From Dryomyza anilis (Eukaryota; Arthropoda; Insecta; Diptera; Dryomyzidae), in the NCBI GenBank assembly GCA_951804985.1, contig OX638130.1, forward strand, positions 127,671,593 to 127,735,592: a DNA stretch of 64,000 nucleotides, in the 5' to 3' direction. The notes beneath the pieces are model-generated. The model was given only the letters and a program-made list of their open reading frames with translations, had not been told where the DNA came from and searched no databases. The position numbers and the translations under genes are program-made. The stretch's first letter is position 1; each line of letters begins with the position of its first letter. Positions 41,148 through 51,690 of this stretch are shown here, piece after piece.

Positions 41148-42640
41148 TGATTCAATTAGAAAATAAATTAATGCAAAAATATATATATATATATATTGAA
41201 GTATTTAATACTTGGAAGTGGTGAAAAACTCCGTAATTATCATTAGAAGCAGCTGCATTTTAAACGAAATATAATTTTCATCTAATCTGGTCGGCCGGCC
41301 GGTCGGTCGTTCGTCTTGTCAGTTCAACCACCATATGGGTGGCTTTATTGAGGTGGGGTTTTTTGTTTGTATTTTTATACCAGATCGTGTATATTTTTTA
41401 TAATTTTTTTATTATGTCGATTTGGGGTTTTTTTTTGTACAAGTGCGGTATATTTTTTATTTTATTAAAATCAAAGCTGCATAATTTAATGAAATTTGCA
41501 AATGATGTCATTTGTATTTTACACATTGTAACAAAATTGAAAGTGACAGATGTGATTGAAAATATAATACGATATACGATATGAAAATTGGAAAATAGCT
41601 GGTTGATGTGTGATTCACCTAATTAAATGAAGGGTTTACGAACCTTAATTAAATATTATGAATTATTTATAGAGGTTCGCATAATGCATAATAAGTACAG
41701 ATAAATAAAATAAACGTTTTTTAAGTAAGATTTAAGTGATAATATTGAAGACATTTAAAATATAAAATTCATTTTATTTTTACATATTTCAGAAATTTAA
41801 TGAGGTTTATAAATATAAATATATTATGAAATTTAATGAGATTTAATAAATATATCATGAAATTTAATGAGATTTAATGAATACTGTAATTTAAGAATTT
41901 AAGTAAGAATTGAAGTGATGAGACTTAAACTATTCAAAATGATTTTTTTTTTATGTGCAAATAAATTATCGTAAATTACGACATTTTTTTATATTATAAA
42001 CAAATTATTCTAAAATCAAAAAATAAATATATATGAGAATTAAAGCTATATATCATTCGGGAATGTCAAAATACAACAAATCTCACAATTTCCGTAGGGA
42101 ACGAGCTAACCAAATCACACCAAACTTAAAAAAAATCTGTATTATTTGACATTTGCGTATGCCCATTATAATTAGGCCTTTAAATCGAGATAAAATCGTA
42201 TCACAATTGCTTCGAATTTTTAATTTTTTATTTTTAAATAATGAAACTAAAAAAAAAACAAAATGTCACAGAAAATATGTATTGTGTTTGTATCTAACTT
42301 AATTTTACTCGTTAGATCATTTGATACAAATTTTGAGATAATCAATCTCGAAAAACAAATTTTTTGTGAGCTTTAAAAATATATGTATGTGGTAAATTCT
42401 TCAGAAAATTTTGTCCGTTGTACTGTCTATAGGCTTTTTAATATTGAATATTTTCAATTTTGAATATTTTAAATTTTGAAATTCGGTTCCCTAGCGATTC
42501 CACCAAACAGTTTCACTAAACGACCAGGTATTTTTTCACATATTTGAGTAAAGTCGTAGAACAAATGTTATTCAGAATCGCGAGCTTCAAAAATATAATA
42601 TAATGGCAATCAAAAGTTTATTATAACGACTTTAATCTAT
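41148..42640. other. AT-rich non-coding DNA
   Basis: It contains an AT dinucleotide run at about 41178-41196 and a short GC palindrome (GGTCGGCCGGCCGGTCGG, about 41289-41307). No exon recognised. Confidence 0.4.
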
Positions 42641-42861
42641 CATATATTTATATCTATATAAAACTCTTGGTCCGTCTGTCAGTCTGTCTGTTTGTTCCAG
42701 TATCACGTCTAAACCCCTGAACCGATATGACTTAAATTGCACGAAGATATGGAGTCCGGAGGATGACAAAGGCTATATGTGGGCGGTATTGGACAAAGGG
42801 GCGTGGCACCTCCCAAACAACCTATATTTTCAAAACGATATAACTCAGCACTTACACCAAG

Positions 42862-44101
42862 TACACAGAAAAAAAATTCTTCAAATGATGAAATTATTCA
42901 TAATTATTATGAATTTGTTCACCAACTACCAGATTCATCATATTGATACCACCGTTCATGAATGACATATTAATTTATTAATTAGTATTCATTAGTATTC
43001 ATTATATATATGAACAAAATATTCAATACAATGAATTTGAATTGTCATATTGATGAATTTGTTCACAATATTTTTTCTAAATTTTTTTTTATAAAATAAT
43101 TCGAAAAAAAATGTAAAAATTTTATTTAAAAAATAACAGTAAAACAATTTAAAAAAAAAAATATCCGAAAAAAAAATTTCGGACAAAAAATTTGTTCCGA
43201 AAAAAAAAATTTTTTTTCAAATAAAAAAATGTGTTTGAAAAATACATTTTTCGAAAAAAAAAATTAAAAAAAAAATTTCGAAAAAAACATTTTTTAGAAA
43301 AAAAAAATGTTTCGAAAAAAAAAAATTTGTTCCTAAAAAATTTTTTTTTTTTAAATATATTTTTTATTAATATTACTTTTTATTAATAAAAAGTTGTAAT
43401 TATAATAGCCGCTGTAGCTCAGTGGTTAGTGCGTTGGACTGCGAGCCGAAAGGTCCCCGGTTCAAGCCTGGACTGGGCCTAACAACATCTTTTCATAGAA
43501 ACATTTTTCTATACCGCGCTACCTCTCGGTTGTAAATGGCAAACCTACGAGAGTAAAACATTGTCTATGGAAAGCTCTCACCCGCCGTTCGGATTCGGCA
43601 ATAAACTGTAGGTCCCACCACTTTAAGTACAAATATAACACGCACAGCTCAAAATGTTGAGAGAGCTCGGCCTAAGTTCTTATAGGACTGTAGTGCCAAA
43701 CTATTATTTATTATAATAAATAATATTATAAAACATTTTACTAATTTATGCATATCGAGCAAACATTATATAAGACATAACACACAAGAACTACTTGAGA
43801 ACTAAGAAGTACGGCAAACAATGAACGAAAAAAAACATTCTGAAAGAAATTTGGTTTAATGAACAGAGTTCTTCAATATGAAGAACTATTTTATATTTTG
43901 GTTCATTAATATGATGAAACGTATTCTTCACATCATATTGAAGAACACTTTTTCGACAGTTACCAAGCGTTCTTCATATTTATGATAGCATTCATAACAT
44001 TGATGGCGTTAGTCATTAATATTATGAATGGCTCTTCAATACAATGAATCATGGTTTGAAGAACGGAATTCATTAATATGATGTAATTTTTTTTCTGTGT
44101 A
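42862..44101. mobile_element. 1.24-kb TIR element with TA target duplication
   Basis: The left end CACAGAAAAAAAATT and right end AATTTTTTTTCTGTG are perfect inverses, and TA lies on each side (GTA.../...TAC). The interior has ATGAA/TTCAT-rich arms, an A-rich TTCGAAAAAAA stretch (43090-43370) and a complete SINE (43408-43715). No transposase ORF. A decayed relative lies at 3900-4480 without the SINE. Confidence 0.85.
43408..43715 (+). mobile_element. Full-length tRNA-derived SINE
   Basis: The 5' head has RNA polymerase III A box (TGTAGCTCAGTGG at about 43413) and B box (GGTTCAAGCC at 43459-43468) at tRNA spacing. It is followed by a non-tRNA body (ACATCTTTTCATAGAAAC, CCGCGCTACCTCTCGG, CTCTCACCCGCCGTTCGGAT, CTCGGCCTAAGTTCTTATAG) and an ATTATTTATT tail. 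About 300 bp. It is nested inside the 1.24-kb TIR element. It is the best reference copy of the family in this window. Confidence 0.92.
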
Positions 44102-44690
44102 CGAACATGAAACAAAAAACTCAAATACAAAAAAAATATTACAAAAGCAAAAACACAAAACAAAAACACAAATACAAAAGTAAAACCATAAAACAAAAGC
44201 AAAAACTCAAAAACAATAGCAAACTAATAAAAAAACAAAACTAACAAAAAAAAAGCAAATACACAAAAACAAGCAAATACACAAAAACAAAAGCAAATCA
44301 CAAAAAAAAACGCAAAAAAATACAAATCAAAAACACAAACAGAAAAGTAAAAACCCAAAATCAAAACACAAAAACAAAATAAAGTGCACAAAACAAAATT
44401 TAAAACACAAAAATAAAAACAAAATACAAATCCACAAAAATTTAAGAAAAACAAAAAATCTTCTTAAATTTCAAAAACAAAATCAAAAGCAAGAACATAA
44501 GCAATAAAATAAAAAACATGCAAAAAAGTAATAATCAAAAGAATAGGTAAAACAAAAAACGGGAAAAACAAAGAAAAAATAAAAAAAACGGAAAAAACAA
44601 AAATGACAGCTTAAAAAAATGGGTTAAAAAACAAAAAAAAATAAAAGCCCTGTTGCGCATCCCGGGTACGAAATAGTACTGAAAAATATA

Positions 44691-46580
44691 ATTGGATATA
44701 CGTTTTGTTTATTTCCGAAAAATCGCGCTTTAAAATATTGTATTTTATTTTGAGATTGTTAAATAATATAGAATGTTATGATTATTAACTGTTCTACGCT
44801 GAATGCAAAAACTTCGCAGGCGAAAAACTAGTAATAAAAAATCGATCGAGTTATTTCAACATACAAAGTGCCGCAGATGAAAAATTTAAACAAAAAATCA
44901 ATTTATTTCACTACAGAAAATGACATATTTCCCGTGGAGCTTATGACCACCTGGTCATAATCCATATTTTTTAGTATCGAAAAAAAGGGGGTAACGTCGG
45001 AAATGGGGATCATGTCCGCAGGGACTAAGTCCGGGTACCTTTTTGGAAAGCTTCATAGAAGTGATTCTTTTATGACTCCTTTTTTTGAGTGCTCATAAAA
45101 CACTCTAAAAGAAGTCTCCTTTATAAGTCCAATTTCAGAGCGCTTCCAAATTGCTGAATGGATAGATACTGTAAAGTCTGACATGGTTCGATTCCTCAAT
45201 TTCTCACAGTGTACACAACACATGTGAGCACAGCAGTTCGTACACATAGCAACATAAATTGTATATTTATATTGCAAATAAGGCCAAGTGCAACAACAAC
45301 AGCAATATGATTGCCTGAATATAGAAGAAAACTACTCATGGTAGGTACATCGTTCGAACAAACGCACAAATACCATGTTTTCCTAGCCATCCTGTTGCTG
45401 TTGCCGCCGCCGCCGCCGATGTTGTTGCTGCTGATGTTGCTGTTGCAGTGACTGCAATTTTCTGGCTCGTTGTACCCGAAGAGCCTTTGCTATAAGTTCA
45501 CTTCGCCGCCTCAGATCGGTCTTTGGTCCGTCTGTCCGTACATAAGTTTGTTCTTCCTTCTGTCTGTCCAGCGTTCGCCTGGTCAAATGCTGCAGCAACG
45601 ACGAGCTTGTTAAACGACTTTTTTCTGTTTTGAAGGAATCTAACAATTTTCAACAAACCAAAAAAAATATATATAAAAAAACCTCGAAAGAATAGCAAAA
45701 AAAAAAATAGAAATGTTGCTGCTGCTGCTGGACAACGTCCACTGGGGCGGAGAGGCCACTACACTCGACTCGGCACTAGTGCAACACGTCATTGTTGTTG
45801 CCTAGTTGTAGGTTATGCAGGGTGGAAAGGAGGGTGATGGGTTAAAACAAACTTCAAATGTGCACATTTTTAGAAGTTTTCGTATTTCTTTGAAGACTCA
45901 GAACAAAAAAAAATAAATCTAAGAAAAAGTATTAAAAAAAATGTGACAAAAAAAATGTCTTACGACGAACATGTGAAATGAAAATATGTGCAGATGCATA
46001 GATAGCAGTGCAAAAAGATGAAAATAGTCGAGAAATAAGAAGAATAGATAATCGAAGGTCAAGAGGGTGGTGTGGGGAATGTCCTATGCGTTGGTATTGG
46101 GGGGCTTTCGGTTTCGGATGTTGAATTTTCAAAATGAGGAAATAAAATAGAAGGATATATGAGTTTTAAAAATATTTAATATTTAAATTTAATAAAATAT
46201 ATATCCCAAGGTAAAATATAGAGCGGACAACAAGCAGCTAAACACAGAGAAATCTGTTAATCAGAAAATTAACAGATTTTCGTCAGGTTTCCAACAGATA
46301 TTCGTTAGTTTTTCGTCAGATTATCGGCAGTCAAAGACTGCATATTGTCTAGCATAGAACAAAAAGGCAAAAACATGAAAGAGTTGTCTACAGACTTAAG
46401 TTGCCAGAACATTAAGAACATAGAATTTTAGCTAGAAAAAACTTTTTGGATTCTTAACTCTTTTAAGTTTAAAACTTTTATAAGATAATAAAAAGAAAAT
46501 CTAAATATTTATAATATTTCGATAATATATGAGTTAACTTAATTTTTATAAACATAACCAATTAAAACTACTTTTAGTGG
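44691..46580. other. Non-coding DNA with a GC-richer CAG/CTG segment
   Basis: 45370-45800 is GC-richer, with CTGTTGCTGTTGCCGCCGCC and AACGTCCACTGGGGCGGAGA. An 87-codon minus frame here (45646-45383) is Gln/Arg-rich and looks like trinucleotide-repeat artefact or 5' UTR rather than a gene. The rest is AT-rich. Confidence 0.35.
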
Positions 46581-46883
46581 AAATTTGTCCGTTCCTGATC
46601 AGAATACGATAAGGCATTCCTCCAAAAAAAAACTCATCTGACATAATCCTGATCAGGGTCGGTATCATTTACGAAGAAACCTGATCTTAAGTCTACTTAA
46701 GGTTATCTGAAATTGTTATTTACAACGCCCAGCACAAACCTTAGACCTAGACACATAAAATTTGGACACTATGTTTATATTCCGACGTAGACGTGCACTA
46801 AGAAGAGATTTTTTTTATTTGCATAAGGTACAATAATTGGCGTGACAAAAATTAACTTTTAATGCAAAATATCTGTGTCCTAA

Positions 46884-47884
46884 CCCAAGTAACCACTTTG
46901 TGGCAACATAAGTGGTAGCCACACAGTTGCCATTAAAGTGTTTGTTCTAAATCATGCGAAATATACTTATATGCCACCCAATTGCCAGTCAAAAAGCCCC
47001 GGGACGAGGCTTAGTTGCCACAAATTATGATCCATTAAAGTTTTGGTTCTCCTTTTTGGAACTTGAACTGTAATTTTAACTTGAACTGTAATTAATGTGT
47101 AGATTAAAAATAAAAATAATAAAGATCCTACGCAGTGCCATTAATGTGAATGTTTGACCTGTAATAAAAAAATATGCGTGGCATAATAAATAAATCTTTA
47201 CGAACAGAGTTTTCGACAAACTACAACTCTAATTTAACAAACGACTCAAGTTTTCGGGTTAAAGCTTATATTCTACCCCCACTAATTTTTACGCGCACAC
47301 AAAAAAATGCAATTTGTGACAATTTATTAAAATTGTGATTATCTTTATTTTTTAAATTATGTTTTTGCGCATGTGTATTTTTTGCAACACAACTTTTCAT
47401 AAACATATGTAGTGGATGTTATAAATATGTCGTGTATAACATTTATTAAATTTTAAAGTTAATTAGCTACATTATATATAAATATGTTCCTATTATGTTC
47501 TTCATTCTATACTTGCCACATATATGGAACATAACACATTTTTTAATTTGCCACTATTTTACCACTTCATAACAACAAAGTTAGCTCCGCACATTATCGT
47601 ATATGTTCCATTATCGGAATGTATGACTTATATATCACAGCATTGTGACATATTATTGCATTGTCCCACACATGTTCTTAGCCACCCCTTTGGAACTAAA
47701 TTTATGTTCCATTATCAGAATGTATGACTTATATATCACAGCATTGCGACATATTATTGCGTATGTTCCATACATGTTATTATTCACCTTTTTAGGACTA
47801 CATATTATTAGTTTGCAACACTGGTGTCAGAGGTAACTTAAAAGGTACACATATGCCACAATAGTCGAGCCGTGGTTGCTTGGG
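46884..47884. mobile_element. 1.0-kb element with CCCAAGTAACCAC inverted ends
   Basis: The left end CCCAAGTAACCAC (46884-46896) and the reverse complement of the right end (47872-47884) match at 12 of 13 bases. A further TTGTGGCA block is shared just inside both ends. The interior has no transposase frame, but includes an internal 101-bp tandem duplication (47602-47702 and 47703-47803; TATGTTCCATTATCNGAATG). Confidence 0.78.
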
Positions 47885-47934
47885 AAGGATACCAACTCAT
47901 CATAAAATTTGACTAAATGATGTTTATTATGATT

Positions 47935-48240
47935 GTTTATCTTTTTGGCAAATTTATGTAGGATTGGACAAAGGGGCGTGGAATCAATCTTCCATATAAA
48001 AATGCTCTAACTCCTGATCTATTAGAAATAGTGTTATAAAAATCGAAACAAAGGAAATTCTAATTGTCACGTTGAATGGATTGGACAAAGTGACGTGGCC
48101 ACCTCATATAGATTTTTAAAATGCAATAACTCCAGACCACCTAAGAGTAGAGTTATAAAATTCGAAACAAAGGAGCATATTTAAAACGGGGCGTGACTCC
48201 TCTCATATAAACGAAACTTAAAATAATGCTCTGTTCAGAA
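47935..48240. mobile_element. Element H fragments
   Basis: Repeated GGATTGGACAAAGGGGCGTGG-like segments at about 47962, 48078 and 48190, with AACTCC and GAAACAAAGGA between. They match the terminal block of element H at 42787 and 38676 (inverse). Incomplete copy or internal repetition. Confidence 0.55.
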
Positions 48241-48317
48241 ATTTGTTTTAGTTTTAAAGAGCTCGTAAAAATTTAAATAAGGTAAGATCAGGAAGCTTAA
48301 TCAGAATATCAACATTA

Positions 48318-48502
48318 AGGGTGTGTGCGAGTTCGATTATATTGCCGACTAACTAAATTTTGTTGCGTTTACTTTTCAATTAAGCAAATTTTCGAGCAAA
48401 CTAAATTGAACTAAATTGAAAGACCGGTAACTGAATGGCGGTCGAATAAAAACTCGTACAATTTAGTTTAGCCAGCAATTTAGTCGAACTCGCACATATC
48501 CT
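48318..48502. mobile_element. MITE family D, complete copy
   Basis: The left end GTGTGTGCGAGTTCGATTAT and right end ATTTAGTCGAACTCGCACAT form imperfect inverted repeats of about 40 bp. The interior has CAATTAAGCAAATTTTCGAG. One-ended relatives are at 63255-63400 and 61582-61610. Confidence 0.82.
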
Positions 48503-48509
48503 AAATAAC

Positions 48510-50035
48510 GTCACGTTTTCAATCAGGGCGCTGATGTAAAAGCCTGATTATTAGCTTTCTTTAAAGTAGCAGATAATTATTTCATCCGGTACAATATTTT
48601 CATTCGGTATAAAAACTATAAAGAAATGCATTGAAAATTCTGTATTTGCTCCACTGTGCCGCATCCATCAAGAATTTGTCGTTGTTTTTTGTGCGTCTTT
48701 TCCTACGTTTGTTTTTTCGGTGTGTTTTAGTTTTCGTTTTTTTTTTTGTTTGCACTTAGGCTGTTTTTTGTTCTGTTGTACATGTTGTTGTTGTTGTTGT
48801 GGTGGTTGTTGCCTGGTTGTTACTTTGCCTCCTCGTCGTTGTTGTCGTCGTATATTACAACTTTTTGCAAAGAGTTTTTCTAAAAATTTATAGATATATA
48901 ATTTTTTGTAGTTGTTACTTTTTTGGTTTTTGCTTTTCTACAAAAATATCTCTCAGCTCTCGGCGCAAGACGGACGAACGGAGGGACGGACGGTCGGTCG
49001 GACTAAAGTATTTAAGCTGCCTGTATTCTTCATAAATACAATCTTTCGAGTTAGTTTTTCTATATCGACTTTTTTTCTCAATTTGTTTTTTTTTTTTATT
49101 GTGTTTGTATTTTCCTCACCTTTCGCAGCGAGTTTTTCTGATTGTTTAGTGCGAGTTGTTTTTGTTTTTTGTGCATTTTGTTTTGCTACTTTTTTTTCAC
49201 TGTTTCCCGCAAAGCAGCTGGAAAAAATTGCCTTTCCTTGAAGTTTGTTGTTTTTGTTGTTGTTTTTGTTGCAGCCGTCAAACGTTTTTTGCTGCATTTA
49301 ATTTTTGCGTTTTTACAAATTTTTCCAATTTTATTTATTATTTTTATGCCAGTTAAAAGCGTTGTCGATGTCGTCGTCATTGTTGTTGTTGTTGTTGGTA
49401 TTTATGAAGCTAGTGTTTTTTGTTATTCGGATTATTTTATGTATCTACTACGTATCTGCATATCTATAAATCGTTATATATCTATATTATATATAGATAT
49501 GAAATATATATATATATGTTTTATCGACCTGCATGTTTTAATTTTTATCATGCTGATGTGATTTTTTAATATTTATTAATAGAGAAATAAATAAAAAAAA
49601 GTAAAACATTTTAAAAAATATTTTTTTCTGAATATTTCCGAGTTATATTGCAGCAGAATAATAAAAATAAATTGAATCATTTTCAATTTAAATGGATAGC
49701 TTGCCACGTAGGAAAAAACGATGGGCCCAAGGTTCGCCCATTCTTGCGCCAAGAATGCATTGCTCTGGGTCAGGTCTGGTACCCAAAACTGGCTGAATAC
49801 TGGTTAAGCCTTGGAAGGATAAGAAGGGCGCAAGACTGGCTAGTATTCGACCAAGACTGGTACAAAATACTTGGACAATACAATATAACAATAATGTGGG
49901 CTGGACCATTTCAAAAATGCAAAAAAAAAATTTTTTTTTTTACTTTTTCTTCCATTATATTTATTTAATTTATTTCTCATTTATTTGATACAATTTCCAA
50001 TTTTAAGTAATTTAACAATTGTAGAAAAAATTCAG
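48510..50035. other. Non-coding DNA with TTG/CAA trinucleotide-rich stretch
   Basis: 48660-49400 is rich in GTTGTTGTT and contains GACGGACGAACGGAGGGACG. Open frames here are T-rich and unconvincing. 49690-49910 is less AT-rich (TGGGCCCAAGGTTCGCCCAT, CCAAGACTGGTACAAAATAC) and may be a decayed repeat body attached to the tRNA-like unit that follows. Confidence 0.35.
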
Positions 50036-50037
50036 TT

Positions 50038-50115
50038 GTCACAAACTGGAATCGAACTCTTGACTCGGAAGTTAACGTCCACTGCTCTCCCCCTTTGGCT
50101 ACGCATCTGACTTAT
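50038..50115 (-). mobile_element. tRNA-like head of a second SINE family
   Basis: The minus strand reads GCGTAGCCAAAGGGGGAGAG then GAGTTCGATTCC, a strong B box (GTTCGATTCC, 50057-50048). Pairing in the T-stem position fails, so it is not a functional tRNA. The body probably extends to lower coordinates. It is unrelated to the first SINE family. Confidence 0.5.
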
Positions 50116-50119
50116 ATTG

Positions 50120-50345
50120 TCTGAGATCTGAGACGGAAAAGGTTGGATATTCCTTACGCCCATTGTCAAGCCTGACATGGGTACCCAAGCATATGTCTGT
50201 TAGTTCTGTCTGAGTCTTGGGCGAGAACTACCCTACCAGACCTGCATTTGTCACTTCTGGCTGAGTCTTGGGCAAAGATGTTTTAACCAAGCATTGGTTT
50301 GTCAATTCTGACTGAGTCTGGCTAAGTCTAGGGCGAGAATCTTGA
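50120..50345. repeat. Short tandem-like repeat CTGACTGAGTCTTGGGCGAGA
   Basis: TGAGTCTTGGGCGAGAA/TGAGTCTTGGGCAAAGA/AAGTCTAGGGCGAGAAT recur about every 60-70 bp, with GTCA/GTTCTG between them. Non-coding. Confidence 0.5.
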
Positions 50346-50379
50346 TTTAATTTCTAATTATTCCAATTGGTAATGTAAA

Positions 50380-51690
50380 AATCTTAATATCATTTGAAAT
50401 TTACTCAATTTTAAATGGAATATCTGAATTTCATTTGGAGTTTTCTAAATTTCATTTGAAAATGTTGAAAATTCTCAATTTCAAACTTTTACATGTAAAT
50501 AGTTCAAATCATTACGGTTTCTTTTTTTATTTTACCCTAGGATGAACAACTGAGCCTGGTCAGATTGCAAAAACTGCGAACAAACTTGGTATGGCTGTAT
50601 TACAAAAATGTTGAACTGTCCGAATACGAATACAATTTACAAATATATTTCATAAAATGTAAAATCAGGTAATTGACAATTGACGTCTTTTGAATTTTGC
50701 ATTTCTAATGAAATTTCTGCATCTTTTGACTTTCAAATGGAATTTCTGAATTACAACAGACGTCATATGGAATTTTGGATTTATGATTGATGTCTTTTGA
50801 ATTTTAAATTGAATTTCTGAATTAAAATTGAGTCTTTTGAATTTCAAGTGGAATTTCTGAATTAAAATTGATGTCTTTTGAATTTCAAATGGAATTTCTG
50901 AATATCAATTGATGTCTTTTGAATTTTAAATGGAATTTTTGAATTACAAAGACATCTTTTGAATTTCATGTGGAATTTCTGAATTAAAATTGATGTCTTT
51001 GGAATTTTAAATGGAATTTCTGAATCTCAATGGATGCACCCAGAAAAAAATACTATATAAATAATAGTTTTTTACTATTAAAAATATTCAATAGGATAAA
51101 TTATTATTTTAATCGGAAAATACCATTAAATACTAGAAAATACCTTGACATTGCCATTGAGTTTATATGAAAAGATTTATTTTTTGTATACTATTAAATC
51201 AATAATTGTCCTATTGACCAATTTTAATGGGATTTGAGGGAATTTTTTTCTGGGTGTGTCTTTTGAATTTCAAATGGAATTAGTGAATCTCAATTGGAAT
51301 TTCTGAATTTAAATTGATGTCTTTTGAATTACAAATGGAATTTCTGAATTACAATTTATGTCTTTTGAATGTTCAATTGAATTTCTGAATCGCAATTGAT
51401 GTCTTTATAATTTAAAATGGAATTTCTGAATTAGAATTAAAGTCATTTGAATTTCAAATTTAATTTCTGTTTTACAATTGATGTCTTTTGAATTTCAAAT
51501 AGAATTCTTTGAATTACAATTGATGACTTTTCAATGTCAAATGGAGTTTCTGAATTATAATTTATGTCTTTTGAATTTTAAATGGAATTTCTGAATAATA
51601 ATTGATGTCTTTTGAATATCAAATGGAATTTCTGAATAACAATTGATGTCTTTTGACTTTCAATTGATCTTTACTGAATTATATTTGTAA
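50380..51690. repeat. 42-bp minisatellite, main array 3
   Basis: Same unit as 31560-33075. It is degenerate from 50380 and clear from 50660, and is interrupted by MITE family A copy 6 (51037-51256). Units resume in the same phase on the other side. Confidence 0.92.
51037..51256. mobile_element. MITE family A, copy 6, nested in minisatellite
   Basis: Ends CACCCAGAAAAAAATAC and TTTTTTCTGGGTG. The flanks are TG on both sides instead of TA. Removing the insert and one TG restores the minisatellite word GATGTCTTTTGAATTT. Inverted orientation, like copy 5. The termini are the best conserved in the family. Confidence 0.9.

Larger units (their letters stand above)
42650..44690. mobile_element. Non-autonomous element family H, copy 2, host of nested insertions
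   Basis: It opens at about 42650 with TATATCTATATAAAACTCTT, GTCCGTCTGTCAGTCTGTC, CACGTCTAAACCCCTGAACC and GGACAAAGGGGCGTGG, which is the reverse complement of the right end of copy 1. It is split by the TIR element 42862-44101, after which A-rich AAACACAAAAACAAAAGC repeats continue (the mirror of the T-rich part of copy 1), ending near TTGCGCATCCCGGGTACG. Confidence 0.6.

Noticed and set aside
43408..43480. Functional tRNA gene
   Set aside because: Boxes A and B are present, but the acceptor and T stems do not pair properly and the unit continues into a 230-bp non-tRNA body repeated elsewhere, so it is a SINE.
45383..45646. 87-codon Gln/Arg-rich minus-strand frame
   Set aside because: Dominated by CAG/CGG trinucleotide runs, with no domain, no supporting splice structure and T-rich surroundings; more like 5' UTR or simple repeat.
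49142..49561. 139-codon plus-strand frame rich in Phe/Val
   Set aside because: Composition is that of translated T-rich and GTT-repeat DNA; no recognisable domain.
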